NCBI RefSeq assembly: GCF_014643535.1
Contig: NZ_BMJQ01000009.1
Coordinates: 62,001 to 126,000 of the forward strand
Direction of reading: 5' to 3'
DNA length: 64,000 nt
DNA from: Aliidongia dinghuensis
GTDB lineage: Bacteria > Pseudomonadota > Alphaproteobacteria > ATCC43930 > CGMCC-115725
Shown: positions 25,898 through 35,749 of the stretch, piece by piece
Position numbering within the stretch: position 1 is the first letter of the stretch
Layout of the letters: the number at the start of each line of letters is the position of its first letter
Notes under the pieces: model-generated
Told to the model about the DNA's origin: nothing
What the model saw: the letters and a program-made list of their open reading frames with translations, nothing else
The model's database searches: none
Position numbers and translations under genes: made by a program

Positions 25898-27169
25898 ATG
25901 ACCCTGTCTCCCTCCACGCCGACCGACCTTCGGCTCCGCCGTGGCCAGAATGCGGCGCCTCTCCTGGCCGTCGCCCTGTTCCTGCTGGGCCCGCTGGTCT
26001 ATGCGGCCCCGCTGTCGGCCGCCATCCTGCTGCCGATCACGACGCTCATCGCCGGCATCCTCGCTTGGCGCCGGTCGGCACTCGACTGGCGCGGCGTCGG
26101 CCGGTCGATCGCGCCGTGGCTGCCGTTCTTCGCCCTCATGCTGGCGTCGAGCCTGTGGGCGCTCGACGGCAAGGCGGCGCTGCTGCTCGCGGCGCGCTTG
26201 AGCCTGGTGGTGGCACTCGGCCTGGCGCTCGTCCATTGGTGCCGGGACGTGGCGGCGATGCAACCCGCCCGCCTGTTGCCTGCGCTCGCCTGGGGGCTGG
26301 TCGTCGCCAACCTCGTCGTCCTCGCCGACATCGCGCTCGGCGGCGCCCTGAGCCGCCATACCCACGCGCCGCGCGCGGCCTACGATTTCATCACCTATTA
26401 CGGCCGCGGGGCGACGATCCACGCCATCCTGCTGGCGCCGCTCGCCTGGGGCCTGTGGCGGTCAGGCGCGCGCCGGCTGGCCGTGGCGCAGGTGGCACTC
26501 GCAGTCCTGTGCGTGTTCGAGACCCATGACCTCTCGGCCAAGGTGGCGCTTGCCGGCGCCCTGGCGGGTGGCGCTCTGGTGCTTGCGGCACCGCGCCTGC
26601 GCTGGGGTTTCCTGGCACTCCTGGGCGTCGTGGCGCTGGGCCTGCCGCTGGCATTTCCGGTCCAGCTCGACCCGGCGCGCGAGTGCTGGATGTTCGAGCA
26701 CAAGAAATCGGCGCTGCACCGCGTCTATATCTGGGATTTCGTCACGACGCGCATCGCCGAGCGGCCGATCTTCGGCTGGGGCCTCGACGCCGCCCGGCGC
26801 ATCCCCGGCGGCCAGGACACGGTGCGGCTCGGCGAGGGCTGCCCGGGCGCGATCCCGGTCGAGGGCCAGAAACTGCCGCTGCATCCGCACAACGCGGTCC
26901 TGCAGACTTGGCTCGAGCTGGGCGCCGTCGGCATCGTCGTGGGATTCGGCACGGTGATCCTGGCGCTCGGCCGGAGCTATGTCGACCGCCGCCGCACGGC
27001 TGCCGCGGCCCTGGTGGCAGCCAGCGTCGCCGGCACGCTGGTCGCACTCGTCAGCTACGGCGTCTGGCAGGAATGGTTCCTGTCCTCGCTCATGCTGGCG
27101 GCGGCGGTCGCGGCGCTGGCGCTGCGCCAGGATGCGCTCGGTTCGACCACAGGGAGCCAATCCGACTGA
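25898..27169 (+). CDS. O-antigen ligase / WzyE-WaaL-like polymerase
   Basis: The 423-residue membrane protein starts at ATG 25898 (GAGGA upstream). It has about ten or more transmembrane helices and the Wzy_C-type periplasmic loop: a segment with RVYIWDFVTTRIAERPIFGWGLDAAR and later HPHNAVLQTWLELG, whose His-Asn pair is characteristic of O-antigen ligases. It should join polysaccharide to lipid A core, or polymerise repeat units, at the periplasmic face. Its stop overlaps the next glycosyltransferase start (TGATG), so they are coupled. Confidence 0.9.
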   Translation: MTLSPSTPTDLRLRRGQNAAPLLAVALFLLGPLVYAAPLSAAILLPITTLIAGILAWRRSALDWRGVGRSIAPWLPFFALMLASSLWALDGKAALLLAARLSLVVALGLALVHWCRDVAAMQPARLLPALAWGLVVANLVVLADIALGGALSRHTHAPRAAYDFITYYGRGATIHAILLAPLAWGLWRSGARRLAVAQVALAVLCVFETHDLSAKVALAGALAGGALVLAAPRLRWGFLALLGVVALGLPLAFPVQLDPARECWMFEHKKSALHRVYIWDFVTTRIAERPIFGWGLDAARRIPGGQDTVRLGEGCPGAIPVEGQKLPLHPHNAVLQTWLELGAVGIVVGFGTVILALGRSYVDRRRTAAAALVAASVAGTLVALVSYGVWQEWFLSSLMLAAAVAALALRQDALGSTTGSQSD

Positions 27170-28284
27170 TGCGCACGGCGCTGCTCTATCGCGACCGGCT
27201 GATCCCGCGGTCCGAGGCGGCGTTCATGCGCCGGCAATATTGCGCGTTCGAGACGCTGGCACCCTATTGGCTCGGCTGCCACTTCGATGATGGGCTCGCC
27301 GACCTCGGCGCGCCGGGCCATCTGCTCGGCGGTGCGGGTGCCTTTGGCAATATCGAGCGCACCCTCTTCAAGCAGCTGGGCCGCCTGCCCGCTACGCCGG
27401 ATCTGGCCGCGCTCAACCCGGCAGTCATCCATGCTCATTTCGGCCGCGGAGGCGCGATCGCGCTGCCGATCGCACGCAAGCTCGGCCTGCCGCTGATCGT
27501 GAGCTTCCACGGCGGCGACGCGACCAAGGACAAGCACTATCAGCGTCGGCTGATCCCGACGATCTATCAGCGCCGGCTCGAGGCCTTGAAGCGTGAGGCG
27601 AAGCTGTTCGTCTGCGTCTCCGACTTCATCCGGCGGCGCCTCATCGAGCGCGGCTTCCCGCCGGAAAAGCTGGTGGTGAACCGCTACGGCATCGAGGTTG
27701 AGGGATTGCCGCCGCCCCGGCCACCGGACGAGCCGCCGACCGTTCTGTTCGTCGGCCGGTTCGTCGAGAAGAAGGGCATCCCGACTCTGCTCGACGCCAT
27801 GGCGCTCCTGCGCGCCGAGGGCAATCCGCTGCGCCTCGTCCTCGTCGGCGATGGGCCGCTCGGCCCCCTCGTCGCCGGCCGCGCCGCCGACCTGGGCGGC
27901 ATCGAGCAGACCGGCTGGCTCGCGAACGACCAGGTGAAGGCGCGCATGGCGGGGGCGCTCGCGCTCGCCGTGCCGAGCGTCACCGCCAAGGCCGGCGATG
28001 CCGAAGGCCTGCCGAACGTCATCCTGGAGGCGATGGCGGCCGGTGTGCCGGTCGTGGGCTCCGACAGCGCCGGCATCGCCGAGGCGATCGTCGATCGCGA
28101 GACCGGGTTCGTGGTGCCGCCGGGCGACGCCCCGGCGCTGGCCCGGGCACTCGCCCGGCTCGCGGCCGACCCCGCGCTGCGCCAACGCATGGCAGAGGCT
28201 GGCCGCGCACGGGCAGTCGCCGAATTCTCGGCACCGGCCCAGTCGCATCGCCTGGAGCAGATCCTGCTATCGGTCGTGCCTTGA
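27169..28284 (+). CDS. GT4 family glycosyltransferase
   Basis: The 371-residue enzyme has a GT-B fold. The N-terminal half includes VIHAHFGRGGAIALPIARKLG and SFHGGDATKD; the C-terminal half has VGRFVEKKGIPTLLDAMALL, VLVGDGPLGPLV, and the EGLPNVILEAMAAGVPVV motif with the EX7E nucleotide-sugar region. It transfers a sugar from a nucleotide donor with retention of configuration, probably to a lipid-linked glycan. It starts within the O-antigen-ligase stop and its own stop overlaps the next gene. Confidence 0.92.
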   Translation: MRTALLYRDRLIPRSEAAFMRRQYCAFETLAPYWLGCHFDDGLADLGAPGHLLGGAGAFGNIERTLFKQLGRLPATPDLAALNPAVIHAHFGRGGAIALPIARKLGLPLIVSFHGGDATKDKHYQRRLIPTIYQRRLEALKREAKLFVCVSDFIRRRLIERGFPPEKLVVNRYGIEVEGLPPPRPPDEPPTVLFVGRFVEKKGIPTLLDAMALLRAEGNPLRLVLVGDGPLGPLVAGRAADLGGIEQTGWLANDQVKARMAGALALAVPSVTAKAGDAEGLPNVILEAMAAGVPVVGSDSAGIAEAIVDRETGFVVPPGDAPALARALARLAADPALRQRMAEAGRARAVAEFSAPAQSHRLEQILLSVVP

Positions 28285-29588
28285 CCCGGCCGGACCGTGC
28301 GCTTACCTCAGCCGATTTCCGGCCCGAAACGCCGCTCAATCGTTTCTTCGCCTGGAACGAGGCGCGCGCGCGCCATGACCGCCGCTACGAGGCGCTGCGC
28401 GCCGTCTGGCGGCTCGAGCGGCCGCAGGCAATCGACTATCTGGTCGGACCAGCGCCCAACCCCGAGGTGGTCCGGTCGGCCGAGCACGTGCTGGACGCGC
28501 TTGATGCCGCAATCGGCGCGGACGAGCTTGACCATCATGCGGCCTTGTTCCAGGTGCTGGATGCGCTCGAGGAGCAGGTCGACCTTTCCGCCCTGCCCGC
28601 GCACCGCCCGTCGCGCCGCCAGCCGCGCCAAGGATCAGGCCCGCGGCGCATCCTGGTCATCAAGCTGAGCGCGCTTGGCGACTTCATCCAGGCGCTGGGT
28701 CCGATGGCGGCGATCCGCCGGCATCATGCCGCCGACCAGGTTACGCTGCTCACGACCCGGCCGTTCGCCGAGTTCGCCCGCACCACCGGCTATTTCGACG
28801 CCATCCAGGTCGACCGGCGCGCCCAGCCCCTCGACATCCGCAGCTGGCTCGGCCTGCGCCGGTTCCTCAAGGACGGGCGCTTCGACCGGGTCTACGACCT
28901 GCAGACCTCGCAGCGCTCGAGCTCCTATGCACGGCTCTGGTGGCCCGAGGCGACACCGGAATGGTCCGGCATCGCCACCGGCGCGTCCCATCCGCACGCC
29001 TATCTCGAGCGCGACCCGCAGCACACGATTGCGAAGCAGGCCGAGCAGCTGCTGATGGCCGGGATCTATCCGGTGCCGTTGCCGGCACTGCCCGCACAGG
29101 GCGGCACGCTGCCGCCGGAACTCGTGGACCGGCGCTTCGCGCTGCTGATCCCCGGCTCGTCGCCGGGCCATCCGGGCAAGCGCTGGCCGGCCGAGCGCTA
29201 TGGCGAGCTCGCCCGCGCCCTGATGGAACGCGGGCTGCTGCCGGTCGTGCTCGGCGGCAAGGGCGAGCGCGGCCTGGCCGAGACGATTGCGGCCCGCGCG
29301 CCGGCGGCACTCGATCTCACCGGGCGGACGGAGCTCGCCGACCTGGTGGCGCTCGCACGCGCCACCACCGTCACCATCGGCAACGACACCGGCGTCAGCC
29401 ATATCGCCGCGGCCGGCGGCCGGCCGCTCGTCGTGCTGTTCTCGGGCGAATCCGAGCCGAGCCGCTGCGCGCCGCGCGGCAATGCGGTAACCGTGCTGCG
29501 CCGCGTGCCGCTCACCGACATGGCGGTAGCCCCGGTGCTGGCGGCGGTCGAGAATACAGTCGGCCAAGGGAGCAGCCGCAACATCTAG
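28281..29588 (+). CDS. GT9 family glycosyltransferase (heptosyltransferase-like) with N-terminal extension
   Basis: The 435-residue protein most likely starts at TTG 28281 in the overlap with the preceding stop. The first about 120 residues are a helical extension not seen in WaaF-type enzymes. The GT9 part begins at RRILVIKLSALGDFIQALGPMAAI and includes LLIPGSSPGHPGKRWPAERY and TIGNDTGVSHIAAAGGRP, the ADP-heptose-binding motif. It probably adds a heptose or related sugar to the lipopolysaccharide core. It is the last GC-rich gene of this run. Confidence 0.9.
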   Translation: MTRPDRALTSADFRPETPLNRFFAWNEARARHDRRYEALRAVWRLERPQAIDYLVGPAPNPEVVRSAEHVLDALDAAIGADELDHHAALFQVLDALEEQVDLSALPAHRPSRRQPRQGSGPRRILVIKLSALGDFIQALGPMAAIRRHHAADQVTLLTTRPFAEFARTTGYFDAIQVDRRAQPLDIRSWLGLRRFLKDGRFDRVYDLQTSQRSSSYARLWWPEATPEWSGIATGASHPHAYLERDPQHTIAKQAEQLLMAGIYPVPLPALPAQGGTLPPELVDRRFALLIPGSSPGHPGKRWPAERYGELARALMERGLLPVVLGGKGERGLAETIAARAPAALDLTGRTELADLVALARATTVTIGNDTGVSHIAAAGGRPLVVLFSGESEPSRCAPRGNAVTVLRRVPLTDMAVAPVLAAVENTVGQGSSRNI

Positions 29589-29778
29589 CCCGGGTAGCAA
29601 TCAAACTACACACACGCCTGGATATGTGCCGTCGACCGCGCTGACGATCATCGCGCCGAAACGCTCGGCCGACCGGGTCCGTTGAAACACGGAGAAATGT
29701 ACGATACACACTCGAACCGTTCCACGCCGTGCCTGGGGATGTCTCAGCGAGCGTATGTCGATCGAAAGTGGATGAGAG

Positions 29779-30810
29779 ATGGCTGTGAAAGATGTCGCAC
29801 GAGGCGTGGTGGGATCTTTTATACGCCCGATCTGGAGAAGAGCTTGGGCGCGCCTCGAAACAAGATTGCAGATACCCGAACGGCGGATTGCCGAGCTTGA
29901 AACGCGCTCGGGAGGGCTAGAGGCACGCCTCGACGAATGGCTTCCCGTAATGTTGAGCATGACCTCGACGATGGCAAAATTGAGCAAGGAACTCGCCTCC
30001 GCTCCCCTGGCCCGCATCGAAGAAATGGATAAGCAGCTTTCAGAGCTTGCCGCACATCTCAAACAGACCGAAAGTCGTATCGACGCTAAGTTGGCGTCCA
30101 ACCGGGATTCCTTTGCTCAGCTCCAGAATACGACGCAGCAGCTCTGGGAGCGGATCGATTTCATTCGCAAAGAGGTCTTGCTTGAAATTCGGTACGGCAA
30201 CCATCCGGCGAGCGCTAAACCGGGGAAAGTCACGCCAAAGATCATCAACTCCATCAAGATCGCTGAAATGGCAGCCCGCGGTCTTCGGCTGAATCTTGGC
30301 TGCGGGCATATACCGATGGAGCAATACATCAACGTAGACCTACGAGAGTTGCCGAGTGTCGATGTGGTGGCGGAGGTCGATGATCTGCCGTTCGAAGCGG
30401 AGACCGTTTCGGAGATATATTCCGCACATCTGATCGAGCATTTCCCTCAAGAACATTTTCGGCGACGGTTGCTCCCTTATTGGCGCTCGCTCCTGGCGGA
30501 TCATGGCGTCCTCCATGTTGTAGCGCCCGACGGCGAGGCTATGCTGGACGGGATTGCGAAGCGGACCTATGCCTTCTCAGATTTTCGAGAAGTCCTCTTC
30601 GGTGGACAGGACTACGACGGAGATTTCCACTACAACATGTTCACGCCGGACACGCTTGCCGAGATGCTCGCGGAAGTCGGCTTCAAGGACATTACGTGTC
30701 TGGCGAAGGGACGTCGAAACGGTGCATGTTTCGAGTTCGAAATGACTGCAAAACGGACCGCCGCCCATCGCCCGAATCCCGCACCGGCCGAAATGGAGTT
30801 AGTAGGATGA
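29779..30810 (+). CDS. SAM-dependent methyltransferase with N-terminal coiled coil
   Basis: The 343-residue protein has a long helical, coiled-coil-like N-terminal region (about 20-140, heptads such as RIEEMDKQLSELAAHLKQ). A class I methyltransferase domain follows: LRLNLGCGHIPMEQYINVD is motif I, DDLPFEAETVSEIYSAHLIEHF the post-II region, with HVVAPDGEAM after it. Such coiled-coil methyltransferases occur in polysaccharide clusters, where they cap or modify chains. The stop overlaps the following methyltransferase by four bases (ATGA). Composition is lower in GC than upstream genes. Confidence 0.85.
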   Translation: MAVKDVARGVVGSFIRPIWRRAWARLETRLQIPERRIAELETRSGGLEARLDEWLPVMLSMTSTMAKLSKELASAPLARIEEMDKQLSELAAHLKQTESRIDAKLASNRDSFAQLQNTTQQLWERIDFIRKEVLLEIRYGNHPASAKPGKVTPKIINSIKIAEMAARGLRLNLGCGHIPMEQYINVDLRELPSVDVVAEVDDLPFEAETVSEIYSAHLIEHFPQEHFRRRLLPYWRSLLADHGVLHVVAPDGEAMLDGIAKRTYAFSDFREVLFGGQDYDGDFHYNMFTPDTLAEMLAEVGFKDITCLAKGRRNGACFEFEMTAKRTAAHRPNPAPAEMELVG

Positions 30811-31502
30811 ACCAGGGAAATTTGCCGTTTGAAGACATTCTTTTCCCGTCGGTCGTCCGTGAAAATTGGCAAATGATGCAATGGGAGCGCATCGCGATCA
30901 CAGGTGTATTGGCCCGCACCCGTCCTTCGGTCGCACTCGAAATTGGTGTGTATTACGGCGGTAGTCTTTCACTGACCTCACAATTTTCAAGCAGAATTAT
31001 CGCAATCGATATCGACCCTGCGGTTCCGAACCGATTTGATGTGCCGTCCAACGTGGAACTCCGCATCGGCGATTCCGGCACCCTCATTCCGCAGGCCCTT
31101 GACGATATTCGCGCGTCGGGCGACGCGCTGAATTTTGTGCTGATTGATGCCGACCATTCCAGCTCCGGGATAAAGCGAGACATCGAGGCGGTGCTGAAGT
31201 ATCAGCCGAAAGAACCGCTGATCATCCTCATGCATGACTCCGGCAATCCCGAGTGTCGCAAAGGCATCCTGGCAGCGGACTGGCAGGCAAATGAGTTCGT
31301 TCACATGGTCGACTGTGACTTTGTTCCCGGGCAAATCATTGAACATAGTGTGGTGGACGGCCGCGGCGAAGTCTGGGGCGGCTTTGCCATCGCCTATTTA
31401 AATGGGAACAGGCGCGCCGGTCCGCTTCACGTCGGACAGGGAGCACGAACCTCTATTGAATGTCTGCACGCTCACATGAATAGTACCCCTTCCGAACACT
31501 GA
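30807..31502 (+). CDS. Class I SAM methyltransferase / cephalosporin-hydroxylase-like protein
   Basis: The 231-residue protein starts in an ATGA overlap with the preceding gene. SVALEIGVYYGGSLSLTSQF is the SAM-binding motif I, IIAIDIDPAVPN follows, and FVLIDADHSSSGIKRDIEAVLKYQ is the acidic motif shared by Methyltransf_24 and the cephalosporin-hydroxylase-like (CmcI) group. In glycan clusters these are usually sugar or polysaccharide methyltransferases. Coupling to the coiled-coil methyltransferase suggests they act on the same chain. Confidence 0.8.
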   Translation: MNQGNLPFEDILFPSVVRENWQMMQWERIAITGVLARTRPSVALEIGVYYGGSLSLTSQFSSRIIAIDIDPAVPNRFDVPSNVELRIGDSGTLIPQALDDIRASGDALNFVLIDADHSSSGIKRDIEAVLKYQPKEPLIILMHDSGNPECRKGILAADWQANEFVHMVDCDFVPGQIIEHSVVDGRGEVWGGFAIAYLNGNRRAGPLHVGQGARTSIECLHAHMNSTPSEH

Positions 31503-31546
31503 AAGCGACGAACAAGAAAAGCCACACAGATAATGTTAAAGTAACA

Positions 31547-33235
31547 ATGTCAAAGCGCTTACTGATAGTTAGTAACTTCTACCCCCCTGCGACAGTCGGC
31601 GGCGCTGAAATTGTGGCGCACCGGCAGGCAAAAGCACTCGTGAAGCGTGATTGGGATGTGGTTGCCCTCGGCGGGCGAATTCCTAGCGCAGACGCGCCCG
31701 CTGGGTCTTTGGATGTCGACGAGTTCGACGGGATTCCGGTATACCGGCTGTCTCTGCCTTCGTTGGAGGTCAGCGATAATTATCGGTGGGCACCAGCTGG
31801 AAGAGCGCTGACCAGCCTGATTGCTTCCCACCAACCGCAATGGGTCCATTTCCACAACCCGATCGGCCTCGGAGCGGATCTCATCCCGTTGGCCAAAAAG
31901 CTTGGTTGCATGGTCGCAACGACGCTCCATGACAATTGGGGATTCTGCTTCAAAAATACTCGGCTGCGCCGCGATAACGCCGTGTGCAGCGACTTCGATG
32001 AGTGTCAGCTTTGCATCCCGACCGTGCGTACGAAAGCCGGTCAGCAGATACCAATGCGTCTGCGTCGCGACTACGTCGCTCATTGCCTCGACCAAGCGGA
32101 TCTACTGATCAGCCCGAGCGCCGATCTCGCTCAAGCTTATTCCGCTGCGGGCTTCGAGGGACGTGTCGAGGTCGTCTCAAACGGGATAGATCTGTCGAGC
32201 GTAGTTGCATCGCCACGATCGGTTCCCTCGCAGATCCGATTCCTCTGTTCCGCCTCTTTAGGCGAGCATAAAGGAATACTCGTGCTGCTCGAGGCGCTGA
32301 AGCTTCTCGGACGCGAAGTCACGCTGCGCGACCGATGGGTCATGACGATCGCAGGCCACGGTCATTTGGAAGACCGCCTTCGCAGCGAGATCAAAGAAGC
32401 GGGCCTGGAAAATAATGTGCTGCTGATTGGACGAGTCGAGCGCGGCGAACTGCTGGACATCATCAAGGCGTCTCATGCCGTCGTTTTGCCGTCGATATGG
32501 CCCGAAAACGAACCGGTTTCACTGTTGGAAGGCCTCGCCTCTGGGGCTGCGCTGTTGGCAACGGATATTGGAGGCAACCCAGCGCTCGTCGAGCATGGAA
32601 AATCCGGTCTGTTATTCAAGCCCGCCGATCCCCGCGCAATCGTCGGGGCGATGACGTCTTTGATTAGCGAGCCCGCCCTCATAGCCCAATATAGCCGCTG
32701 CAATATCGCGCGACGACCCGAATTCGACGAGGAATTATCCGTAACGCGCATCATCGACCTACTCGATCGGAGCGCCTCCAGGTTCGCGCAAGATAACCCC
32801 GCAAAAGAACAAGAAGTCATCCTGATCTGTGGCGGCGATCATGCCGATGCAGTGACCGCCATCGAGGTTGGTCTTTTGGCGAAGACTGTGCCCGGGCTTC
32901 GATTGCGATTGATCTGGCAGGAACATGCCAGTGACGAAATATGGGAGCGTGCTTCCGCATTCTGGTGGTGGTCTCGGACGGGCGGGCTCGGTGCGTTGGA
33001 TTATGCCGTTCGCCGCGGGCTGCCCGTCATTATGCGCAATGGCCGGGAAGCCGGCATTCTCGCTGAAACCTTACCCTCGATTGTGATCTATTCCGATGGA
33101 CGTGAACTGATACGTGCAATAGGAGAATTACGACCGAACAAACAGAGGGATCGGCAATACACAGATGTGAATATATTGCGATTCCTTAATCAGCTGCGCG
33201 CGCGCGACCAGTACTACCTTCCAATCGAGGCATAA
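31547..33235 (+). CDS. Large GT4 glycosyltransferase
   Basis: The 562-residue protein has a complete GT4 glycosyltransferase in the first about 400 residues: LLIVSNFYPPATVGGAEIVAH at the N-terminus, TLHDNWGFCF in the acceptor half, SLGEHKGILVLLEALKLL, and SIWPENEPVSLLEGLASGAAL with the EX7E nucleotide-sugar site. About 150 further residues form a second partial alpha/beta region of unknown role (VILICGGDHADAVTAIEVG). It follows the methyltransferase by 44 bp and is two bases from the next glycosyltransferase, so all belong to one operon. Confidence 0.9.
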   Translation: MSKRLLIVSNFYPPATVGGAEIVAHRQAKALVKRDWDVVALGGRIPSADAPAGSLDVDEFDGIPVYRLSLPSLEVSDNYRWAPAGRALTSLIASHQPQWVHFHNPIGLGADLIPLAKKLGCMVATTLHDNWGFCFKNTRLRRDNAVCSDFDECQLCIPTVRTKAGQQIPMRLRRDYVAHCLDQADLLISPSADLAQAYSAAGFEGRVEVVSNGIDLSSVVASPRSVPSQIRFLCSASLGEHKGILVLLEALKLLGREVTLRDRWVMTIAGHGHLEDRLRSEIKEAGLENNVLLIGRVERGELLDIIKASHAVVLPSIWPENEPVSLLEGLASGAALLATDIGGNPALVEHGKSGLLFKPADPRAIVGAMTSLISEPALIAQYSRCNIARRPEFDEELSVTRIIDLLDRSASRFAQDNPAKEQEVILICGGDHADAVTAIEVGLLAKTVPGLRLRLIWQEHASDEIWERASAFWWWSRTGGLGALDYAVRRGLPVIMRNGREAGILAETLPSIVIYSDGRELIRAIGELRPNKQRDRQYTDVNILRFLNQLRARDQYYLPIEA

Positions 33236-33236
33236 A

Positions 33237-35675
33237 ATGGCGCGCGAGCTTCGAATTCAATTCTGCAATGAACGTTTCATCTCAAGATTTGGGGTTGACC
33301 GCCTTCTAATCTTGGCAGCGCGCGAATTTCGGCAAAAAGGAGCGCGGATTTCTTTCGCGTGCATGCGATATGCCGCTGATTTGATAACGGGACTTGGCGA
33401 TCACGTTAAGGTCGTGAAGCCACCTAATGGCGCAGATATGCAGCAGATCGAGCGCGCCGCTACGAAAGCGGTCATGGAAAGTTGGCTGCATGAAAAGCCG
33501 GATGTACTAATTGTCGGAGGGTGGCCGTTTTTCGACCTTGCGGCTCGAAGCGGAACCATGGGAGTTCCTAGTATTTTCATCGATGCGGGAGCCGTGCCGC
33601 ATGATGGGATCCCGACAGCAGGTCTTCCCATCCAGCTTGAGTTGCGTCGCATCAGGAAATCGACACTGCCCTTCATCGATAGAGTATTGCCGATCAGTCA
33701 CTTCATCGAGCAGTCTCAAACGCTGGGAGATCGTGCCCATTCGGCAGGTGTCAGGACGATCCTGCTTGGTTCCGATCATTTGCGAGCACCTTATGCGGCT
33801 GAGGAAACAGCGGACGGCGGCGCGAGCGGCCCGATCGTGCAGCAAGTCCGCCAACTGCGGCGGGACGGCTGCAAGCTGGCGCTCTGCCTTGGTCGCTACG
33901 AGCCGACCGGATATAAAAATTCGCCATCGGCGTTAGCTGTCTTGGAGAGCATTAGGCATTCGCTTCCGGCCACCCTCCTGCTGATCTTGGGGACGCAGCA
34001 GGAAGTTGACGTTCCGGAGCACCTCTCATCTTTTGTGAAGTTGCTTGGACATCCGACCGATGCTGAACTTCGCGAGATCATGAGCGAAGTTGATCTCGGG
34101 GTTTCGACGTCGCGCTGGGAGGGCTTCAATCTGCCCCTCGTGGAAATGCAGAACGGCGGGAAGCCTGTCCTTGCTTTTTCGCTTGGCGCACATCCGGAGG
34201 TCGCCGCAGATCCTTGGTTTCTGTGCAGTGACGAAAAGGAGATGTGCCGCAAAGCGGTAGCGATCCTGTCCGGCGCGGACCTACCGCGTATCCCATTTAG
34301 GAACCTTGCCGCATTCGAAACGAAACTTCCATGGCGGCAGACCTTGTCGGCATGGTGGGAAGAAGTCCAATCGGCGGCGTCGGCGACCACCGAGCGTTCG
34401 CCGGGACGACGCATGACTCTCGTCGACGTCACCAACTCCGCGGCCGACGGTGCAAATTCCGGAGTTGTGCGCGTAACACGGCAACTGACAAAGCGCCTTC
34501 AGCGCAATCCCCAGTTGGACGTCGTCTTTGTTCGCTGGAATGCTGGCGGTGGATGTTATGAACTAACTGATCCTGATCATGGCTTTTTGAGTTCCTACGG
34601 CGGCCCCGTCGATTATCCGGCCATGCTCGTGGACCCGGCACGCCGCGGCGCCGCGTTGGAGCGAATAATGCTGGCGAGGCATCCGCAGTGCGTATTGCCG
34701 CCGATTATGTTCTTTCCGGAAGTCGCACTGGATGGAACGAACATGCTTCGGCTGGAATGGGCTCGCCGACGGGGCTTGATGTGCTCCGCCATCCTGCACG
34801 ACTTGATCCCTGTGTTTCACAAGACGCACTGCTCCGACGAGGTTATTCGAAATTTCCCACAATATCTGGCGGCTCTCATCCGGTCAGATCAAGTGATCGC
34901 GAACTCCAGCGAATCCCTGCGGGCTCTCCGCCGCTACGTCCAAGAACAAAAGTCGTCTCTGCCCGCAAATTTGGACGCGATATGGCTTCCAGCGCAGTTT
35001 GGAATGACCGATCGGGTCAAGGATCCTGGCATGCCCGACCAGGACGAAGTGCGGATCCTCTGTGTTTCGACGTTGGAGCCTCGTAAGAATCACCGCCTTC
35101 TTCTGGCGGCGTTCGCTGAGCTTGTGCGACGCCATCCCGCGCGGCGGCTGAAGCTCATCCTCGTCGGGAATCGTTACGCCGGCGCCGATTCCATCGTGGC
35201 GGACGTCGAGGCCGCCATAGCTGCCGGTCTGCCGGTTCACTGGCGCCAAGTTCTGGACGATGCCGAGTTGCGGGGGGAATACAGCGCCGCCCGCTTCACC
35301 GTCTATTCCTCTCTGGTCGAGGGGTTCGGGCTGCCGATCGTGGAAAGCCTCTGGCTCGGAAAACCGTGCATCTGCAGCAATGAAGGCGTGATGGCGGAAC
35401 TGGCGCGCGAAGGCGGCTGCCTGACTGCCAATATGTCCGACGTTTCGTCTCTCGTGGAGGCGATGGAGCGGCTAGCGTTCGACGAGGCGCTGCATTGCAA
35501 GCTCGCAGATGAGGCAACTCGTCGACCGCTCAGTTCATGGGACGACTACGCCGCGCTCGTCGGCGATGCGTTGTATGGCTTGGGAAACCCCGATCCTGGT
35601 CCCGCTCCACTACAGCGTAAACCCGCGCCTGTTGAAGAGCCCGAGCGGACCAAAGTAGCGATCACGCTTTCCTAG
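33237..35675 (+). CDS. Tandem two-domain glycosyltransferase
   Basis: The 812-residue protein contains two GT-B glycosyltransferase units. The first (about 1-380) is divergent, with STSRWEGFNLPLVEMQNGGKPVLAF as its nucleotide-sugar region. The second (about 395-790) is a typical GT4: MTLVDVTNSAADGANSGVVRVTRQL, ILCVSTLEPRKNHRLLLAAF, and SLVEGFGLPIVESLWLGKPCI. One chain could therefore add two successive sugars, as seen in bifunctional capsule or O-antigen enzymes. It begins one base after the previous stop. No membrane helix is visible, so it is cytoplasmic. Confidence 0.88.
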   Translation: MARELRIQFCNERFISRFGVDRLLILAAREFRQKGARISFACMRYAADLITGLGDHVKVVKPPNGADMQQIERAATKAVMESWLHEKPDVLIVGGWPFFDLAARSGTMGVPSIFIDAGAVPHDGIPTAGLPIQLELRRIRKSTLPFIDRVLPISHFIEQSQTLGDRAHSAGVRTILLGSDHLRAPYAAEETADGGASGPIVQQVRQLRRDGCKLALCLGRYEPTGYKNSPSALAVLESIRHSLPATLLLILGTQQEVDVPEHLSSFVKLLGHPTDAELREIMSEVDLGVSTSRWEGFNLPLVEMQNGGKPVLAFSLGAHPEVAADPWFLCSDEKEMCRKAVAILSGADLPRIPFRNLAAFETKLPWRQTLSAWWEEVQSAASATTERSPGRRMTLVDVTNSAADGANSGVVRVTRQLTKRLQRNPQLDVVFVRWNAGGGCYELTDPDHGFLSSYGGPVDYPAMLVDPARRGAALERIMLARHPQCVLPPIMFFPEVALDGTNMLRLEWARRRGLMCSAILHDLIPVFHKTHCSDEVIRNFPQYLAALIRSDQVIANSSESLRALRRYVQEQKSSLPANLDAIWLPAQFGMTDRVKDPGMPDQDEVRILCVSTLEPRKNHRLLLAAFAELVRRHPARRLKLILVGNRYAGADSIVADVEAAIAAGLPVHWRQVLDDAELRGEYSAARFTVYSSLVEGFGLPIVESLWLGKPCICSNEGVMAELAREGGCLTANMSDVSSLVEAMERLAFDEALHCKLADEATRRPLSSWDDYAALVGDALYGLGNPDPGPAPLQRKPAPVEEPERTKVAITLS

Positions 35676-35749
35676 CGCGATCAACCGAACGGACGCGACT
35701 TTTTCGCAGCGTTTCTCGCTTCCTATGCTTCTGAGAGAAGGCGCGCCCA

